A stretch of 64,000 nucleotides of DNA, taken from a virus. The stretch is from positions 1 through 64,000 of the IMG/VR virus record IMGVR_UViG_3300006752_006525, one strand, 5' to 3'. Below, in pieces: positions 42,308-50,139 of this stretch. The first letter of the stretch is position 1, and every line of letters starts with the position of its first letter. The position numbers and the translations under genes were made by a program. A model generated the notes under the pieces. That model was not told where the DNA came from, made no database searches, and saw nothing but the letters and a program-made list of their open reading frames with translations.

Positions 42308-45300
42308 ATGGCTGACATTAAGAACTTTGGTATAAAGGGTCTATCGTCAGACGTCCAACTCGGTAAGGGTGGCGGTAAAGTCAAATATGATTCTAGTAAT
42401 AACAGATTCGACCTCACGCAGTCGGATGGTTCAACACTAGAAAATTTAAGACTTGGCGCGATCACTGCAGGTGCATGGACGGCAACAGCAATTGGTACGC
42501 AATATGGTGGTTTAGGACTTGACGGTTCCTCTTCAACTGGTATTGCAACGTTCTCATCTGGTACGGCTAGTATTGGTACAATCGATCTAAGCGATTCAGG
42601 CTTAGTTGATGCATCTTCGCAACTTCCAGTTGCACAAGGTGGTACTGGTGCAAGTACAGCAGGTGGAGCAAGAACTAACTTAGGGTTAGGTTCAATTGCA
42701 ACGCAAGACTCAAACAATGTTGCTATTACAGGTGGTGCTTTAGATAGCACCGTCATCGGCGGTAGTACGGCGGCGGCAGGTAGTTTCACAACTATTAATG
42801 CTTCCGGTGCAATCACAGGTAACTTAACAGGTACAGCAGATGATGCTGATGGCCTATCAAGTGCTGTTACAGTTGGTCTTTCAGGAGACGCAACAGGTAC
42901 AGCAACTTTTCAAGATGCTGGTGATACCGCAACAATTTCCACAACTTTAGCCACTGTTAACAGTGATGTAGGATCATATGGTAGTTCAACTGCTATTCCT
43001 GTACTCACAGTTAATGCTAAAGGTTTAGTTACAGCAGTAAGTACTGCTAGTATCTCAACAAGTTGGACAATTAGCGATGGCTCAAACACTTCTTCAATTG
43101 ACGGTGGCGATACTTTAACGGTATCAGGTACTGCAAACGAAGTAGATGTTGTTGTAAGCGGCGACTCATTAACAATCGGTTTACCTAACGATGTAACAAT
43201 AGGTAACAACTTGACAGTAACTGGTTCATTCCTTTCGGATGACATTACAGCGGCACAGGTAAGTGTTGCAGGTGATGCAGTTATTACAGGTAACTTAACA
43301 GTACAAGGAACTCAAACAACAGTTAATTCGACAACAGTTGAAACTGCTGATGCAATTTTCCGTGTAAACAGTAATGGTACAACAGGTACTGACGTAGGTT
43401 TCGAAGCCAACGTTGGTGGCACTGCAAAGCAAATTGTTTATACAGGTGCTGGTAGTAAGTGGAGTGTAGGCTCCGAAACTTTTGTAGCGGCAACGTTCGA
43501 AGGTGATGTAACTGGTGATGTAACTGGTGATGTAACAGGTAATGTTACAGGTAACTTAACTGGTGATGTAACTGGTGATGTAACTGGTGATGTAACTGGT
43601 AATGCAGATACAGCAACAACTTTAGCGAATGCTAGAACAATAACAATAGACGGTGATGTAGATGCAACTGCTACTGCTTTTGATGGTAGTCAGAACATTA
43701 CATTAACAACTACACTTGATAACACAGGTGTTACAGCGGCTAGTTATGGTTCTGCTTCACTAGTTCCAGTATTAACTATTGATGCAAAAGGACGAGTAAC
43801 ATCTGCTAGTACAGCGGCTATTACAACTTCTTTCACATTAGCAGGTGATACAGGTACGCAACTTGTTGAAGGTGGAGACACAGCAACAATAGCAGGTGGT
43901 ACTAACATCACTACAGTAGCAAGTGCAACTGATACTTTAACAGTTAATCTAGATCCAAATATTAGTTTAACAAACGTTACTACATCAGGTGGCATTTTCA
44001 CTGATGACATCTACGAGCAAACTACTAATGCAGGTATTACTTTTGGACATGACGTCAATGGTGGTGCGGCAACATTTAGTGGTACAGTAACTGGTGGTAC
44101 ATTAACTGACGGCACATTAAGTGCTTCAAGTGGTGCAATCACAGGTGCTACAACAATCACTGCAAGTGGTGCAATCACTGGTGGTAGTTTAACAGACGGT
44201 ACTGCTACATTAAGTAGTGGTGCATTAACAGGTGCAACTAACGGTACATTTAGTGGTACAGTAACTGGTGGTACATTAACTGATGGCACATTAAGTGCAA
44301 GTTCAGGTGCTATTACAGGTGCTACAAATATCACAGCAAGTGGTACTGTTCAGTATGGTTCATTAAGTGATGGTTCAATCACAGTTACTGGTTTTGTCGA
44401 TGAAGACAACATGGCTAGTGACAGTGCAACACTTATCCCAACGCAACAATCTGTTAAAGCATACGTCGACGCAGTTGCAACAGCGGCTGACTTAGACTTC
44501 CAAGGTGATGACGCAACTGCTTTAAGTATTGATCTTGATAGTGAAGTACTTACAATCGCAGGTGGAACTGGTCTAACAACAGCAGGTAGTGGTAACACTC
44601 TTACTGTTAACTTAGACAACACAGCAGTAAGTGCTGGATCATATGGTAGTTCAACTGCTATTCCAACATTTACAGTTGATGCACAAGGACGTATTACAAA
44701 TGCCTCTACAGCGGCAATTAGTACTTCTTGGACATTAAGTGATGGTTCCAATACACAAACTATCGATGGTGGTGATACTTTAACAGTATCAGGTACTACT
44801 GGCGAAGTTGATGTAGCGGTTAGTGCAACAGATACATTAACAATTGGTTTACCAAGCGATGTAACAATCGGTAATGACTTAACAGTTACTAACGACTTAA
44901 CAGTATCAGGTACACTTAACTCGGATGATATTACATCTGCAACAGTTAGTGTGTCAGGTGATGCAGTTATTTCTGGTAACTTAACAGTTAACGGTACACA
45001 AACTATTGTTAATTCAACAACAGTTCAAACAGAAGATGCTATCTTCAGAACAAACAGTGGCGGTGCTAATACTGATGCTGGTTTTGAAGCAAACACAGCA
45101 AGTGGTGTAAAACAAATTCTTTACACAGCGGCTGGTACAGAATGGGACTTCGGTTCTGAGAATGTAAAAGCAAGTACGTTTGAAGGTAACTTAACAGGTG
45201 ACGTAACAGGTGACACAACAGGTGCTCACAATGGTACAGTTGGTGCAACAACACCAGCAACTGGTGCATTTACTACAATTAATGCTTCAGGTACAATTAC

Positions 45301-45937
45301 TGGTGATGTAACTGGTGATTTAACTGGTGACGTAACTGGTGATGTAACAGGTGATGTAACTGGTGATTTAACTGGTGATGTTACAGGTAGCATCAGTGGT
45401 GCAACTGGTACGTTTACAGGCGCAGTAAGTTTTGGTACATTAACAGATTCAGGTGAGAGCATTGCAATCACTAAGTTTGTTGATGAAGCAGATGGCATTG
45501 GCAACAACGACAATGACACTACTATTCCAACTTCAGCGGCAGTTGTTGATTATGTTGCAACAAATGGTGGTGACGGACTATTACTTAGACAAGCATTGAC
45601 ATCAGGTAGTGCAACTATCGATACAAGTGCTATGCCTAACATTAGTAGCAGAACTTACTATGCACAAAAAATTGTAATTAAGATTGGAACAGCATTTAGT
45701 GGCGGTTCTTTCAACCATATTCTTGTTAAAGAGAATGGTGGTAGTGGAACAGTATTAGTAGCGGCTGATGACGCAGATGCGGCAACAGCAGGTACTTACA
45801 TCATCGAGTTAGATGGTGATGCGGCACTTACAAAGAATGCGGCTGTACAAGTACAGTTCATGCAGGCAGACAGTAGCACAGCGGCTACAACTACTGCAGG
45901 TTCAGGTACAATCTCAGTACATTACAACTATGTCTAA
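42308..45937 (+). CDS. Long repetitive tail-fibre-like protein, 1209 aa
   Basis: The N-terminus FGIKGLSSDVQLGKGGGK resembles that of the PKD fibre at 1077-4427. The body has GDVTGDVTGNVTG runs near residues 400-425 and 995-1030. It also contains a large internal duplication: a block with VTIGNNLTV, then DDITAAQVSVAGDAVITGNL, near 295-400, and a similar block near 855-960. Fibre units of the SYGSSTAIPxxTVxAxGxxT type recur. The C-terminal ~110 residues (KIVIKIGTAFSG ... ISVHYNYV) are of the shared tip type. Late promoter upstream and strong terminator downstream. Confidence 0.75.
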   Translation: MADIKNFGIKGLSSDVQLGKGGGKVKYDSSNNRFDLTQSDGSTLENLRLGAITAGAWTATAIGTQYGGLGLDGSSSTGIATFSSGTASIGTIDLSDSGLVDASSQLPVAQGGTGASTAGGARTNLGLGSIATQDSNNVAITGGALDSTVIGGSTAAAGSFTTINASGAITGNLTGTADDADGLSSAVTVGLSGDATGTATFQDAGDTATISTTLATVNSDVGSYGSSTAIPVLTVNAKGLVTAVSTASISTSWTISDGSNTSSIDGGDTLTVSGTANEVDVVVSGDSLTIGLPNDVTIGNNLTVTGSFLSDDITAAQVSVAGDAVITGNLTVQGTQTTVNSTTVETADAIFRVNSNGTTGTDVGFEANVGGTAKQIVYTGAGSKWSVGSETFVAATFEGDVTGDVTGDVTGNVTGNLTGDVTGDVTGDVTGNADTATTLANARTITIDGDVDATATAFDGSQNITLTTTLDNTGVTAASYGSASLVPVLTIDAKGRVTSASTAAITTSFTLAGDTGTQLVEGGDTATIAGGTNITTVASATDTLTVNLDPNISLTNVTTSGGIFTDDIYEQTTNAGITFGHDVNGGAATFSGTVTGGTLTDGTLSASSGAITGATTITASGAITGGSLTDGTATLSSGALTGATNGTFSGTVTGGTLTDGTLSASSGAITGATNITASGTVQYGSLSDGSITVTGFVDEDNMASDSATLIPTQQSVKAYVDAVATAADLDFQGDDATALSIDLDSEVLTIAGGTGLTTAGSGNTLTVNLDNTAVSAGSYGSSTAIPTFTVDAQGRITNASTAAISTSWTLSDGSNTQTIDGGDTLTVSGTTGEVDVAVSATDTLTIGLPSDVTIGNDLTVTNDLTVSGTLNSDDITSATVSVSGDAVISGNLTVNGTQTIVNSTTVQTEDAIFRTNSGGANTDAGFEANTASGVKQILYTAAGTEWDFGSENVKASTFEGNLTGDVTGDTTGAHNGTVGATTPATGAFTTINASGTITGDVTGDLTGDVTGDVTGDVTGDLTGDVTGSISGATGTFTGAVSFGTLTDSGESIAITKFVDEADGIGNNDNDTTIPTSAAVVDYVATNGGDGLLLRQALTSGSATIDTSAMPNISSRTYYAQKIVIKIGTAFSGGSFNHILVKENGGSGTVLVAADDADAATAGTYIIELDGDAALTKNAAVQVQFMQADSSTAATTTAGSGTISVHYNYV

Positions 45938-45958
45938 TTAATTTTAGATAACTAAAAA

Positions 45959-45983
45959 GGGCAGTTTAACTGCCCTTTTTTTT
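45959..45983 (+). terminator. Bidirectional rho-independent terminator
   Basis: GGGCAGTT/AACTGCCC palindrome with eight T on the plus side and five T on the minus side. It ends both the 1209-aa fibre gene and the minus-strand 49-aa gene. Confidence 0.9.
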
Positions 45984-45986
45984 GAC

Positions 45987-46136
45987 TTAAGGATAGAAAG
46001 GATTATCTGTGATATACTTAGGCCACTCTGTTCTTTTCTCCACAGTGGGGAAACTCAAAGTTGACACTCTTTTTACTTTCTTAAGTTGTTTTTGTACAGC
46101 ACGTCGAACGAGTACTGTCTCTTGATACTTAGTCAT
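45987..46136 (-). CDS. Basic 49-aa peptide controlled by tandem glutamine riboswitches
   Basis: Start ATGACTAAG behind TAGGAG; another ATG four bases earlier is out of frame and stops at once. The protein is strongly basic in its first half (LVRRAVQKQLKKVKR) and ends DNPFYP. It is the only gene between the riboswitch pair and the terminator. Glutamine riboswitches of the glnA/downstream-peptide class are known to precede short ORFs, including small basic inhibitors of glutamine synthetase in cyanobacteria. Whether this peptide has that function is unknown. Confidence 0.7.
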   Translation of the reverse strand: MTKYQETVLVRRAVQKQLKKVKRVSTLSFPTVEKRTEWPKYITDNPFYP

Positions 46137-46155
46137 GTCATTCTCCTATCGGAAA

Positions 46156-46206
46156 ATGCGTTCCTTCGGCTTCATTGCCTACTTCCGTCCTTTACAGGAT
46201 GAACGT
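46156..46206 (-). promoter_or_regulatory. Glutamine riboswitch (glnA type), promoter-distal copy
   Basis: Minus-strand RNA: ACGTTC, hairpin TCCT/AGGA, CGGAAGTA, hairpin GGC/GCC, then GAAGGAACGC. CGTTC pairs with GAACG to close the three-stem junction. The fixed sequences are those of the glnA glutamine-binding motif as I remember it. It lies ~20 bases before the 49-aa ORF. Confidence 0.85.
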
Positions 46207-46210
46207 AACA

Positions 46211-46262
46211 ATGCGTTCCTTCGTCACTATTGACTACTTCCGCCCAATGATTGGGTGAACGT
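46211..46262 (-). promoter_or_regulatory. Glutamine riboswitch (glnA type), promoter-proximal copy
   Basis: Same layout as the neighbouring copy but with different stems: CCCAA/TTGGG and GTCA/TGAC. The unpaired CGGAAGTA and GAAGGAACGC are identical. Stem changes with conserved core are the mark of a selected RNA structure. Confidence 0.85.
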
Positions 46263-46268
46263 ATAAAA

Positions 46269-46276
46269 TATTTATC
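46269..46276 (-). promoter_or_regulatory. Late promoter GATAAATA driving the riboswitch transcript
   Basis: The octamer ends seven bases before the first riboswitch stem, so the RNA begins almost exactly with the aptamer. It lies just beyond the stop of the ferredoxin gene. Confidence 0.72.
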
Positions 46277-46280
46277 ACTT

Positions 46281-46607
46281 TTAGGATTCTAATTGTACGA
46301 TTTTAATGGCTTCTTCTGTGCTATATGGACTTGATTCTGCCATTGGAGGCTTAGTTTCGTAGATGTTTTCATACTTTTCTACCATGTCAGCATTGATTTG
46401 TATGAATGGCTTTTCTGCTTCTGGCACATCAATCTCATCAAATATTGCATCAACAGGACATTCTGGTACACACAATCCACAATCAATACATTCATCTGGA
46501 TCTATGACCAACATATTTGGTCCTTCATAAAAACAATCAACAGGACATACTTGAACGCAATGTGTGTCCTTACAGCCGACACAAGCACTAGTTACTACAA
46601 ATGCCAT
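46281..46607 (-). CDS. fdxA: 7Fe-8S ferredoxin (FdxA/FdI type)
   Basis: 108 aa. Cysteines at 9, 12, 17, 21, 25, 40, 43, 46 and 50 match Azotobacter FdI shifted by one. Cys9/17/50 would bind a [3Fe-4S] cluster and Cys21/40/43/46 a [4Fe-4S] cluster. The ~50-residue C-terminal extension of the family is present, so it is full length. It is a low-potential electron carrier, which could supply the radical SAM proteins. It follows the oxygenase-like gene by one base. Confidence 0.93.
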   Translation of the reverse strand: MAFVVTSACVGCKDTHCVQVCPVDCFYEGPNMLVIDPDECIDCGLCVPECPVDAIFDEIDVPEAEKPFIQINADMVEKYENIYETKPPMAESSPYSTEEAIKIVQLES

Positions 46608-46608
46608 T

Positions 46609-47211
46609 TTACCCCTTTTGAAATTTTGGTTTTAAGTCTATATGATACGTGCAAGAAAATACCAGTGTTCTTTTATCTGATAAGTTTGGTGTCATGCCCC
46701 ATGGAATATGACTTGGCCAAAACATTACCTTTGCTGGCTTACCTCTTTTAACAACATTGGATGGTGTCACTATAGGTGGCGTAGCCCAACGTTTGTCTCC
46801 AAAGTGTTCAAAGTAAACACTTGAACTTTTATCTGCACTCTCATCTACATCGAGGAACACTAATGCTGAATACCATCTAAGTCTTTCAGCATTGAGTGGA
46901 AAATTATGTTTAGGATTAATTGATATAAATTTACTATTAGCACAGGTTATATCTATTTGTGCTTGATTCAACTTATAGTAATCAAAAACTTGCTGGTGAA
47001 AAACGTTGCCAAGTATCTGTACTAGTTTCCTAGTCTTGTCAACTGTGTTGTTTTCTCCTGTGATAAATCCAAAGTTAGTTTCAATTCGAGGAAGTTTTGT
47101 ATCTACCTCAGTAATAATATCAGATATCATATTGCTATCTAATTCTAGTTGTCCATCAAAAACCAAGTCTGGAAACATAGGAGTAATATTCCACCCTAGC
47201 GATTTCCTCAT
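46609..47211 (-). CDS. Degenerate 2OG-Fe(II)-oxygenase-like protein
   Basis: 200 aa. [12 protein letters not shown] at the start, [15 protein letters not shown], then [26 protein letters not shown] fit the 2OG-FeII_Oxy_5 layout (FPSxxxHxVxPNxSxxRxSISFN). The distal iron-binding His position appears as Trp, with a His three residues earlier; the first His/Asp pair is unclear. It may be inactive or a variant. GGTAAATAGTAGT before the ATG may be a weak late promoter. It is coupled to the ferredoxin, which could serve as its reductant. Confidence 0.5.
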   Translation of the reverse strand: MRKSLGWNITPMFPDLVFDGQLELDSNMISDIITEVDTKLPRIETNFGFITGENNTVDKTRKLVQILGNVFHQQVFDYYKLNQAQIDITCANSKFISINPKHNFPLNAERLRWYSALVFLDVDESADKSSSVYFEHFGDKRWATPPIVTPSNVVKRGKPAKVMFWPSHIPWGMTPNLSDKRTLVFSCTYHIDLKPKFQKG

Positions 47212-47241
47212 ACTACTATTTACCGGCTGGCTTTAATATGC

Positions 47242-47269
47242 TTGACATATAATGAATGTACTGTATAAT
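47242..47269 (+). promoter_or_regulatory. Sigma70-type promoter
   Basis: TTGACA (47242-47247), 16 bp, TATAAT (47264-47269). It fixes the lipoprotein start downstream at 47297. Confidence 0.75.
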
Positions 47270-47296
47270 ATAGTTTTTACACATAGTAGGTATGAA

Positions 47297-48736
47297 ATGA
47301 ATAAGCATTGTTTATTGTTAGGTACAATATTATTAGCCAGTTGTGGAGGCGGAGGAACATCTCCTGCTGTTGGTTTGCAACCGTTAAATCCAACACCACC
47401 TGCACCAACACCACAATTCAAAGAAGATGCAGTAGTATTATCAAATCCCAATACATATTTTACACAAAGTTGTATGGAGCCAAACGTTCAATTTGTTTTG
47501 CCTACTAAACTTAACGGTGATGAACATGTTGATTTCATAGTACACTATTGGTGTTCTGCTGATCCATGGGGTGACTCTAAACGTGAACCCACACCAGATA
47601 CACTAGTAGCATGGGCAAGTAATGGACTAGGTGGATATGATGTTGTTAACTATGAAGTGTTTAATGATTCGTATCCAAAGATAGGCTCAGCAACAAGAAA
47701 AGTTTCTGTCAAAGACATCAACAATGATGGCTTACCCGACTTTGCATTTGCTACAAACATGGAAGATGGTAGAGCAACAGGTGGTCCAGATAACCAAGAA
47801 GATGCATTGAGCAATGGTGCCTACCCTGCTATCCTATTAAGTTCTGCTGATTACAAATACACAGTCCACACTATGGGAGAAATTGATTGGGGACATGCTG
47901 TAGACTTTGCACCCAACGGTGATGCAGTTTTTGCTGGTTACTTATGGACAGCAGAGCAACAGGCATTTAGATTACAAGACAGTTCTTTTGTAGATGTATC
48001 TGATCAATATCCAGTTGTGCAAGGTAACTCGTTTAGGTTTGGTGCAGAATTGTTAGTAAACACTAACCGATTGGAAAGTGGTAATCACTCAATTGAATTA
48101 TACAACGGAAAAGAACTTTTACATGTGTGGGAAAGGCCTACATTGTTTGAAGTAGATATAGACAACCAAATGTATCCAGTATCAGATATCAATGGTAGAA
48201 AAGCAGTTGGTGGAACAGTGCCTGAGATATGTGTAATGGACTACAACGGCAAAGAAACATTTGTGATGTCTGTGCTGTCTAGTCAATTAGTATCCGGTGA
48301 GGACTTACAGGAAGATTATTACTACACCAACAGCGAATTTCTAAACGCATTACGCATTGAATTCTTCCAAGTAGAGAACAATCAATTAATAAGGATTGCA
48401 GACCCAATTGATGTAGAGTTAGACACAGCAGACTTCAACTTTATGGTGTGTGATGATATCAATGGTGACGGATTAGATGATTTGCAAATACAAAAACACA
48501 GTAATCGCATTGACAATGACAGAGATACAGGCGGTATACCTGACGTTTTATTGCAATCTTCTAGTGGTATGAACTATGTAAACACCACAGAATGGCCACA
48601 ATACAGCAGTAAAAACATGTCTACTTGGGGTATGTTACTGGATGTAAATGCTGATGGATACAGTGATCTCATGCTGTGGGAAGAAGCAGTAGACTTGGGC
48701 GATATAGAAATATATTTAGGAAACAAAGACTTATAA
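47297..48736 (+). CDS. Large lipoprotein with FG-GAP/VCBS-like repeats
   Basis: 479 aa. Lipobox LLASC (Cys16), then a Gly/Pro-rich linker. Calcium-loop repeats of the FG-GAP type occur at ~141 (DINNDGLPDF), ~387 (DINGDGLDDL) and ~448 (DVNADGYSDL), suggesting a beta-propeller. Surface or periplasmic display is expected. The start is placed after the promoter; an earlier ATG lies upstream of the -10 box. The promoter class implies early expression, so it may modify the infected cell envelope. Confidence 0.7.
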   Translation: MNKHCLLLGTILLASCGGGGTSPAVGLQPLNPTPPAPTPQFKEDAVVLSNPNTYFTQSCMEPNVQFVLPTKLNGDEHVDFIVHYWCSADPWGDSKREPTPDTLVAWASNGLGGYDVVNYEVFNDSYPKIGSATRKVSVKDINNDGLPDFAFATNMEDGRATGGPDNQEDALSNGAYPAILLSSADYKYTVHTMGEIDWGHAVDFAPNGDAVFAGYLWTAEQQAFRLQDSSFVDVSDQYPVVQGNSFRFGAELLVNTNRLESGNHSIELYNGKELLHVWERPTLFEVDIDNQMYPVSDINGRKAVGGTVPEICVMDYNGKETFVMSVLSSQLVSGEDLQEDYYYTNSEFLNALRIEFFQVENNQLIRIADPIDVELDTADFNFMVCDDINGDGLDDLQIQKHSNRIDNDRDTGGIPDVLLQSSSGMNYVNTTEWPQYSSKNMSTWGMLLDVNADGYSDLMLWEEAVDLGDIEIYLGNKDL

Positions 48737-48741
48737 AAAGG

Positions 48742-48792
48742 TTGACAAATATGCAAAATTTGCTATACTATATACATAGTTAGGAAATAGGA
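48742..48792 (+). promoter_or_regulatory. Promoter plus conserved leader, copy A
   Basis: TTGACA (48742-48747), 16 bp, TATACT (48764-48769). From 48756 to 48792 it matches 50096-50132 with one mismatch, including the leader CATAGTTAGGAAATAGGA. Confidence 0.8.
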
Positions 48793-48806
48793 AACAGGAG
48801 TTAAGT

Positions 48807-49118
48807 ATGTATATTTTAGAAAACAAAACAAACGGTTCGGTCTTTGGTGCAAAGAGTTATTACATCAAGTCTGAATTTTCAACAGCGGCGGCGGCTAAAG
48901 CGGCTTTAACCAGATACACTAAGAAGTATGCTGATCATGACTACATCAACTTTGATCCAGAGAACTTCAAGGTAACTGCTTGGGCTGATTATGATGAGCC
49001 TCAAGTTACTAGAACTGCAAGGTTCCCAGGTACTGGTGAAGAGAGAACTTACACAATTGGTATCAATAGTGTTGGTACTTGTGTAGACCCAGCAACAGAA
49101 ACTTACTGGAGTATGTAA
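48807..49118 (+). CDS. Hypothetical protein, 103 aa
   Basis: Ala-rich helix (FSTAAAAKAALTRYTKKYADH) within a small alpha/beta protein. Own promoter and strong site CAGGAG. No family was recognised. Confidence 0.6.
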   Translation: MYILENKTNGSVFGAKSYYIKSEFSTAAAAKAALTRYTKKYADHDYINFDPENFKVTAWADYDEPQVTRTARFPGTGEERTYTIGINSVGTCVDPATETYWSM

Positions 49119-49124
49119 TCAAGA

Positions 49125-49201
49125 GCGGCTGTAGCTCAGTTGGATAGAGTATGTGGCTACGAACCACAAGGTCGGGAGTTCGAATCTTCCCAGCCGCGCC
49201 A
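49125..49201 (+). tRNA. tRNA-Arg (ACG)
   Basis: Acceptor GCGGCTG/CAGCCGC, anticodon stem TGTGG/CCACA with loop CTACGAA (anticodon ACG at 49159-49161), T-arm GGGAGTTCGAATCTTCCC and encoded CCA. Confidence 0.95.
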
Positions 49202-49212
49202 AGAGGAAATGT

Positions 49213-49830
49213 ATGGTAGTTAAAAACAACAAAATTATTCTCACAGATTGTGATGGAGTCCTACTCGATTGGGAGGAGGGCTTTTCTGTTTGGATGGAAC
49301 ATCACGGACATGAAAAGGTAGAAGGCTATCAATACATGTATAACATTGGTGATAGGTATGGTATCACTAAAGAACAAGGTAAGAAGTCTATCAAGACATT
49401 CAATGAGAGTGCCGCCATTGGCTTCTTACCTCCCCTCAGAGATGCACAATACTATGTGAAGTTACTTGCTGAAAAACATCAGTATAGGTTTGTTGTGCTC
49501 ACAAGTCTCAGTTTAGATCCTTATGCAAAAGAACTGAGAATCAGAAACCTAAACAAAATATTCGGCGACATATTCTTAGACGTCATTTGTTTAGACACAG
49601 GTGCAGACAAAGATGAAGCACTGGACCAACTTGCTCAAAAGTACCAAGGTAACTATTGGGTTGAAGATAAACCTGAGAATGTTATGGCTGGTGTAGACAG
49701 AGGCTTTACAGGTATTCTCATAGAGCATGGACATAACATGGGTTGGGAAGATACCTTTGTTGCTAAGAAGTGGGAAGATATCTACAATCTTGTAACAAGG
49801 AATGAAAAGCAAGAAGACTACTCTCGGTAA
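49213..49830 (+). CDS. HAD-family phosphatase (5'-nucleotidase-like)
   Basis: 205 aa. Motif I ILTDCDGVLLDW with Asp12/Asp14, motif II VVLTSLS, and motif IV region VEDKPENV. The layout fits the 5'(3')-deoxyribonucleotidase-like group of phage HAD proteins. It would dephosphorylate nucleotides or a related phosphoester. Start ATG 49213 follows AAGAGG, directly after the tRNA. Confidence 0.75.
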   Translation: MVVKNNKIILTDCDGVLLDWEEGFSVWMEHHGHEKVEGYQYMYNIGDRYGITKEQGKKSIKTFNESAAIGFLPPLRDAQYYVKLLAEKHQYRFVVLTSLSLDPYAKELRIRNLNKIFGDIFLDVICLDTGADKDEALDQLAQKYQGNYWVEDKPENVMAGVDRGFTGILIEHGHNMGWEDTFVAKKWEDIYNLVTRNEKQEDYSR

Positions 49831-50059
49831 GTATCTCAAGTTTAGATTACCCACTGGAGGTGCAGGGTTGCCAGCTCAAATGCACAAGAACAAAATAGCA
49901 AAATGTGTAAGAGGTTACACAGAACCAGTTGGTATAGATGTTAAATTTGAAACAGAAGGGTACACATTGAACGTGTATTTTGAATCAAATACGGATTTAG
50001 CACAGTTTTTATTGCTATACAGCAACGAATACGGCAAACCCAGTGTGCTAAGTTATTGA
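49802..50059 (+). CDS. Hypothetical protein, 85 aa
   Basis: Basic N-terminus and a beta-type C-terminal half (VDVKF-like strands GIDVKFETEGYTLNVYFES). It overlaps the phosphatase end. No family was recognised. Confidence 0.5.
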   Translation: MKSKKTTLGKYLKFRLPTGGAGLPAQMHKNKIAKCVRGYTEPVGIDVKFETEGYTLNVYFESNTDLAQFLLLYSNEYGKPSVLSY

Positions 50060-50081
50060 TTTTATTAGAGAAAAAAACCGG

Positions 50082-50132
50082 TTGACAATACACAGAAATT
50101 TGCTATACTATATGCATAGTTAGGAAATAGGA
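50082..50132 (+). promoter_or_regulatory. Promoter plus conserved leader, copy B
   Basis: TTGACA (50082-50087), 16 bp, TATACT (50104-50109), preceded by CCGG. It shares the 37-bp promoter/leader with copy A at 48756. Confidence 0.8.
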
Positions 50133-50139
50133 GAGCAGA

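Noticed and set aside
43490-43620. Regular GGTGATGTAACT repeats resembling a CRISPR or minisatellite
   Set aside because: They are in frame in the 1209-aa fibre gene and encode GDVTGDVT spacers. There are no unique spacers and no cas genes.
47252-47296. Upstream ATG for the FG-GAP lipoprotein
   Set aside because: It precedes the -10 box of the promoter. The ATG at 47297 gives a clean lipoprotein signal peptide.
49153-49212. Longer N-terminus for the HAD phosphatase
   Set aside because: The extension runs through the tRNA-Arg(ACG) gene. An ATG with AAGAGG upstream lies just after the tRNA.
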